Assembly (NCBI RefSeq): GCF_032337115.1
Contig: NZ_JAVXZY010000001.1
Location: 930,001-994,000, forward strand
Direction: 5' to 3'
Length of the DNA stretch: 64,000 nucleotides
DNA from: Roseateles_C aquae
GTDB taxonomy: Bacteria > Pseudomonadota > Gammaproteobacteria > Burkholderiales > Burkholderiaceae_C
The notes beneath the pieces are model-generated. The model was not told the DNA's origin. It made no database searches and saw only the letters and a list, made by a program, of their open reading frames with translations. Shown here piece after piece: positions 61,555-64,000 of the stretch. How positions within the stretch are numbered: the stretch's first letter is position 1; each line of letters starts with the position of its first letter. Position numbers and translations under genes: made by a program.

Positions 61555-62747
61555 GCCGCGGCCGCCGCGATCAGCTGACGCGCATGGCGACGCGCCCGGC
61601 CATCCAGATTGAGCAGGCCGTCAACACTGGCCGCCTCATCGGCAGCCGGCGTCAGCTGCGCCAGCGTGCTGGCATTGATCTGATGGATCTGGTCGAAGCG
61701 CAAACGGCGATTCAGGAAGGCTTCAACCGCCTCCTCGTTGGCGGCATTGAGCACCGCCGTCGATCCCTCGGCACCTCGCAGCGCCTGCCAGGACAGGTAC
61801 AGGCCGGGGAAGCGCCGCTCATCAGCCTCCTCAAAGCTGAGACCAGCGCTGCTGCTCAGCAGATCAAGCCGGCTGGCGCCGGATTCGATCCGTTCGGGGA
61901 AGGACAGGCCATAGGCAATCGGTACCCGCATATCGGGCGTGCCCAGCTGGGCCAGCACCGAGTTGTCGCGGCAGACCACCATCGAATGGATGATGCTTTG
62001 CGGATGGATGATGACCTTGATCTGTGCCGGCTGCAGATCAAACAACCAGCGCGCCTCGATCACCTCCAGCGCCTTGTTCATCATCGTTGCCGAGTCGACC
62101 GAGATCTTGCGGCCCATCACCCAGTTCGGGTGCGCACAGGCCTGTTCTGGCGTCACCTCGGCCAGGCTGGCTGGGTCACGCTGGCGGAAAGGGCCGCCGG
62201 AGGCCGTCAGCACGATGTGATCGATGCGCTGCGCCCAGCTGCTGCGGTCTTCGGGCAGGCACTGGAAGATGGCCGAGTGCTCGGAGTCGATGGGCAATAG
62301 ATCCGCCCCGCCCTGCTTCACCGCATTGATGAACAGCGCGCCACCCAGCACGATGGCTTCCTTGTTGGCCAGCAGCAGCCGCTTGCCAGCGCGCGCCGCC
62401 GCCAGACAGGGCGCCAAGCCCGCCGCGCCAACAATGGCCGCCATCACCACATCGACATCGGGATGGGCCGCCACCTCGCTGAGCGCTGCAGCACCATCGA
62501 GCACCTCGGTGCGCGAACCCTGTTCCCGCAAGGCGGCGCGCAGCTGCGCCGCGGCCGCCGTATCGGGCATCACCGCGAAGCGCGGCTGCCATTGCAGGCA
62601 TTGGGCCAGCAGCGCATCCACACGGCTCATCGCACTGAGCGCGAGCACCTCATAACGCTCAGGGTGGCGGGCCAAAACGTCCAGCGTGTTGGTACCGATC
62701 GACCCGGTCGATCCGAGCACACAAACGCGTTGACGGCGCGCGCTCAT
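61551..62747 (-). CDS. dxr: 1-deoxy-D-xylulose 5-phosphate reductoisomerase
   Basis: The 398-residue enzyme catalyses the committed step of the methylerythritol phosphate pathway to isoprenoids. The NADPH site is VLGSTGSIGTNTLDVLARHP. IDSEHSAIFQCL and ILTASGGPFR-like VLTASGGPFRQRD carry the metal and substrate residues, and MMNKALEVIEARWLF follows. It overlaps both cdsA (4 bases) and rseP (4 bases). Confidence 0.97.
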   Translation of the reverse strand: MSARRQRVCVLGSTGSIGTNTLDVLARHPERYEVLALSAMSRVDALLAQCLQWQPRFAVMPDTAAAAQLRAALREQGSRTEVLDGAAALSEVAAHPDVDVVMAAIVGAAGLAPCLAAARAGKRLLLANKEAIVLGGALFINAVKQGGADLLPIDSEHSAIFQCLPEDRSSWAQRIDHIVLTASGGPFRQRDPASLAEVTPEQACAHPNWVMGRKISVDSATMMNKALEVIEARWLFDLQPAQIKVIIHPQSIIHSMVVCRDNSVLAQLGTPDMRVPIAYGLSFPERIESGASRLDLLSSSAGLSFEEADERRFPGLYLSWQALRGAEGSTAVLNAANEEAVEAFLNRRLRFDQIHQINASTLAQLTPAADEAASVDGLLNLDGRARRHARQLIAAAAA

Positions 62748-63595
62748 GCTGGTGCTCCCAGCGAGGCCAGCGCCATTGCCAGTGGAAACACCGGCAGCAA
62801 GGCATCGACTCGGTCCAGCACACCGCCGTGTCCGGGCAGCAGCTGGCTGCTGTCCTTGGCGCCGACCGCCCGCTTGATCAAGGATTCAAACAAGTCACCC
62901 ACCACACTCATGGCACTGAGGAACAGCAGCGCCAGCACGCCAATCGCCAGGCCCTGGCCGTGCAGCAGGCGCTGATAGAGACTGGCCGAATCGACAGCCA
63001 GACGCTGGTCAATCACATAGGCCCACAAAAAGCCGAGCAGCAAGACCGCCACCATGCCGCTCCAGACACCTTCCCAGCTCTTGCCCGGGCTGATGGCTGG
63101 GGCCAGCTTGCGCCGGCCCAAGCTGCGGCCGCCGAAATATGCGGCGACATCGGCCATCCACACCAGGCTGAAGATGGAGAGCAGGAAATTGATGCCTACC
63201 GCCTTGGCCTGCGCCATGGCCAACCAGGCCGCCCAGAGCGCCAGTACACCAAGCCCAAGGCGCAAGCCGCGGGAGATTTGTGGCCAATGGCTCGGGCCGC
63301 TGCGCAAGGCCTGCGCACCACCGAGCACCCAGATCGCCCCCCCCAGCCACCAGCACCAGGCCGGTGCCGCTTGCAGGCCCAGCCACTGCAGGCTGGCCGC
63401 ACACAAGGCCGCCAGGCCCAGGCCCATGCCCCAAGCCGGCAGACCGGGCGCGCCATTGAGGCGTGACCATTCCCAACCCGCCGCGGCGATCAAGACCAGC
63501 GTGAGCAGTGCAAAAGGCAGCGGCGAACTGGCGAACAGTGCCGGTAGCAGGATCGCCAGCAGCACCAGGGCGGTAATGATTCGGGTCTTCAGCAT
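62744..63595 (-). CDS. cdsA: Phosphatidate cytidylyltransferase (CDP-diglyceride synthase)
   Basis: The 283-residue membrane enzyme makes CDP-diacylglycerol, the precursor of all glycerophospholipids. About eight transmembrane segments are visible. The C-terminal signature SLIKRAVGAKDSSQLLPGHGG followed by VLDRVDALLP is diagnostic. It is 85 bp downstream of uppS and overlaps dxr. No internal promoter is obvious in the gap. Confidence 0.96.
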   Translation of the reverse strand: MLKTRIITALVLLAILLPALFASSPLPFALLTLVLIAAAGWEWSRLNGAPGLPAWGMGLGLAALCAASLQWLGLQAAPAWCWWLGGAIWVLGGAQALRSGPSHWPQISRGLRLGLGVLALWAAWLAMAQAKAVGINFLLSIFSLVWMADVAAYFGGRSLGRRKLAPAISPGKSWEGVWSGMVAVLLLGFLWAYVIDQRLAVDSASLYQRLLHGQGLAIGVLALLFLSAMSVVGDLFESLIKRAVGAKDSSQLLPGHGGVLDRVDALLPVFPLAMALASLGAPA

Positions 63596-63680
63596 CTCAA
63601 TCGCTCCAAGGCGCTTTGCGCGACCCCGTTCAGTTCGAACACGTCAAGAAACCAGCGGGCATCCGGACCAATAGCGCGGC

Positions 63681-64000
63681 TCAAGCCGCACTCAGCGAGC
63701 CGCCTGCGTCCTTGACTCCGCCAAAGCGCCGATCACGATCACGGAAGGCACTGATGGCCGCATCCAGCTGCGCCTCACCAAACTCCGGCCAGAGGCAATC
63801 GGAAAACACGAATTCGGTGTAGGCCACCTGCCAGAGCAGGAAATTGCTGATGCGCACCTCGCCGCCGGTGCGTATGAACAGATCCGGATCCGGCGCATAG
63901 CTCATCGCCATGAACTCGGACAGCTTGGCTTCGCTGAGCTGATCGGGCGGCACACCGGCAGCCATGGCCGCCTTGCAGGCCTGCACGATGTCCCAACGGC
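63681..64000 (-). CDS. uppS: Isoprenyl (undecaprenyl) diphosphate synthase, C-terminal part
   Basis: The last 105 or so codons of uppS are present; the gene runs off the window. The visible part shows WDIVQACKAAMAAG, DPDLFIRTGGEVRISNFLLW and QVAYTEFVFSDCLWPEFGEA, the substrate-binding signature of cis-prenyltransferases. UppS makes the lipid carrier for peptidoglycan and O-antigen. It heads the envelope operon seen here. Confidence 0.95.
   Translation of the reverse strand, partial: RWDIVQACKAAMAAGVPPDQLSEAKLSEFMAMSYAPDPDLFIRTGGEVRISNFLLWQVAYTEFVFSDCLWPEFGEAQLDAAISAFRDRDRRFGGVKDAGGSLSAA

Overview
The window is a 64 kb, GC-rich, gene-dense piece of a bacterial chromosome. Gene order and proteins point to a betaproteobacterium of the order Burkholderiales, probably near Roseateles, Rubrivivax or Leptothrix. 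Supporting signs are priB lying between rpsF and rpsR, the sigma-32 style grpE-dnaK-dnaJ promoter, VC_2705-type symporters and the uppS-to-rnhB envelope operon. The species assignment is inference. I see no prophage, insertion sequence, CRISPR array, tRNA or rRNA. The only RNA gene found is the 4.5S SRP RNA.

Layout. 1-8.1 kb holds the end of gloB, mltD, a MAPEG-family gene, the recR-ybaB-dnaX group read leftward, a 139-bp tandem repeat array, a divergent purM-like gene and one unknown gene. 8.4-8.6 kb holds ffs and its terminator. 8.6-13.9 kb is a leftward signalling cluster: a periplasmic binding protein, an intact Ser/Thr kinase-HDOD-GAF protein and a degenerate kinase-HDOD paralogue. 14-20.7 kb holds hrpA, a VOC protein, argA, yggX and an H-NS-like gene. 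21-28.8 kb holds a MASE1-GGDEF-EAL protein packed against dnaG, then rpoD. 29-37.4 kb holds an adenylate cyclase-FHA protein, hemH, hslR, grpE-dnaK-dnaJ and a REC-TPR protein behind a FliA-type promoter. 37.4-45.8 kb holds a phosphoethanolamine transferase, an SOS-boxed radical SAM gene, dnaB, rplI-rpsR-priB-rpsF and a sodium/solute symporter. 45.8-52.5 kb holds a desaturase system (desB, desC, desT) and the ppsA/ppsR pair. 52.5-64 kb is the outer-membrane biogenesis operon: uppS, cdsA, dxr, rseP, bamA, ompH, lpxD, fabZ, lpxA, lpxB, rnhB and a TrmH methyltransferase, all leftward.

Functionally the window is mostly core machinery: replication and repair, transcription, protein folding, lipid A and BAM assembly, and isoprenoid, phospholipid and fatty-acid metabolism. 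Accessory signalling modules sit between these blocks.

The most unusual observations are four. A fragment of the intergenic repeat family lies in frame inside dnaG. A synonymous-codon echo of the rpoD C-terminus lies about 80 bp after rpoD. A kinase/pseudokinase HDOD pair may form an undescribed signalling unit. A consensus DnaA box overlaps a heat-shock promoter in front of dnaK. All are read directly from the sequence; no database search was possible.
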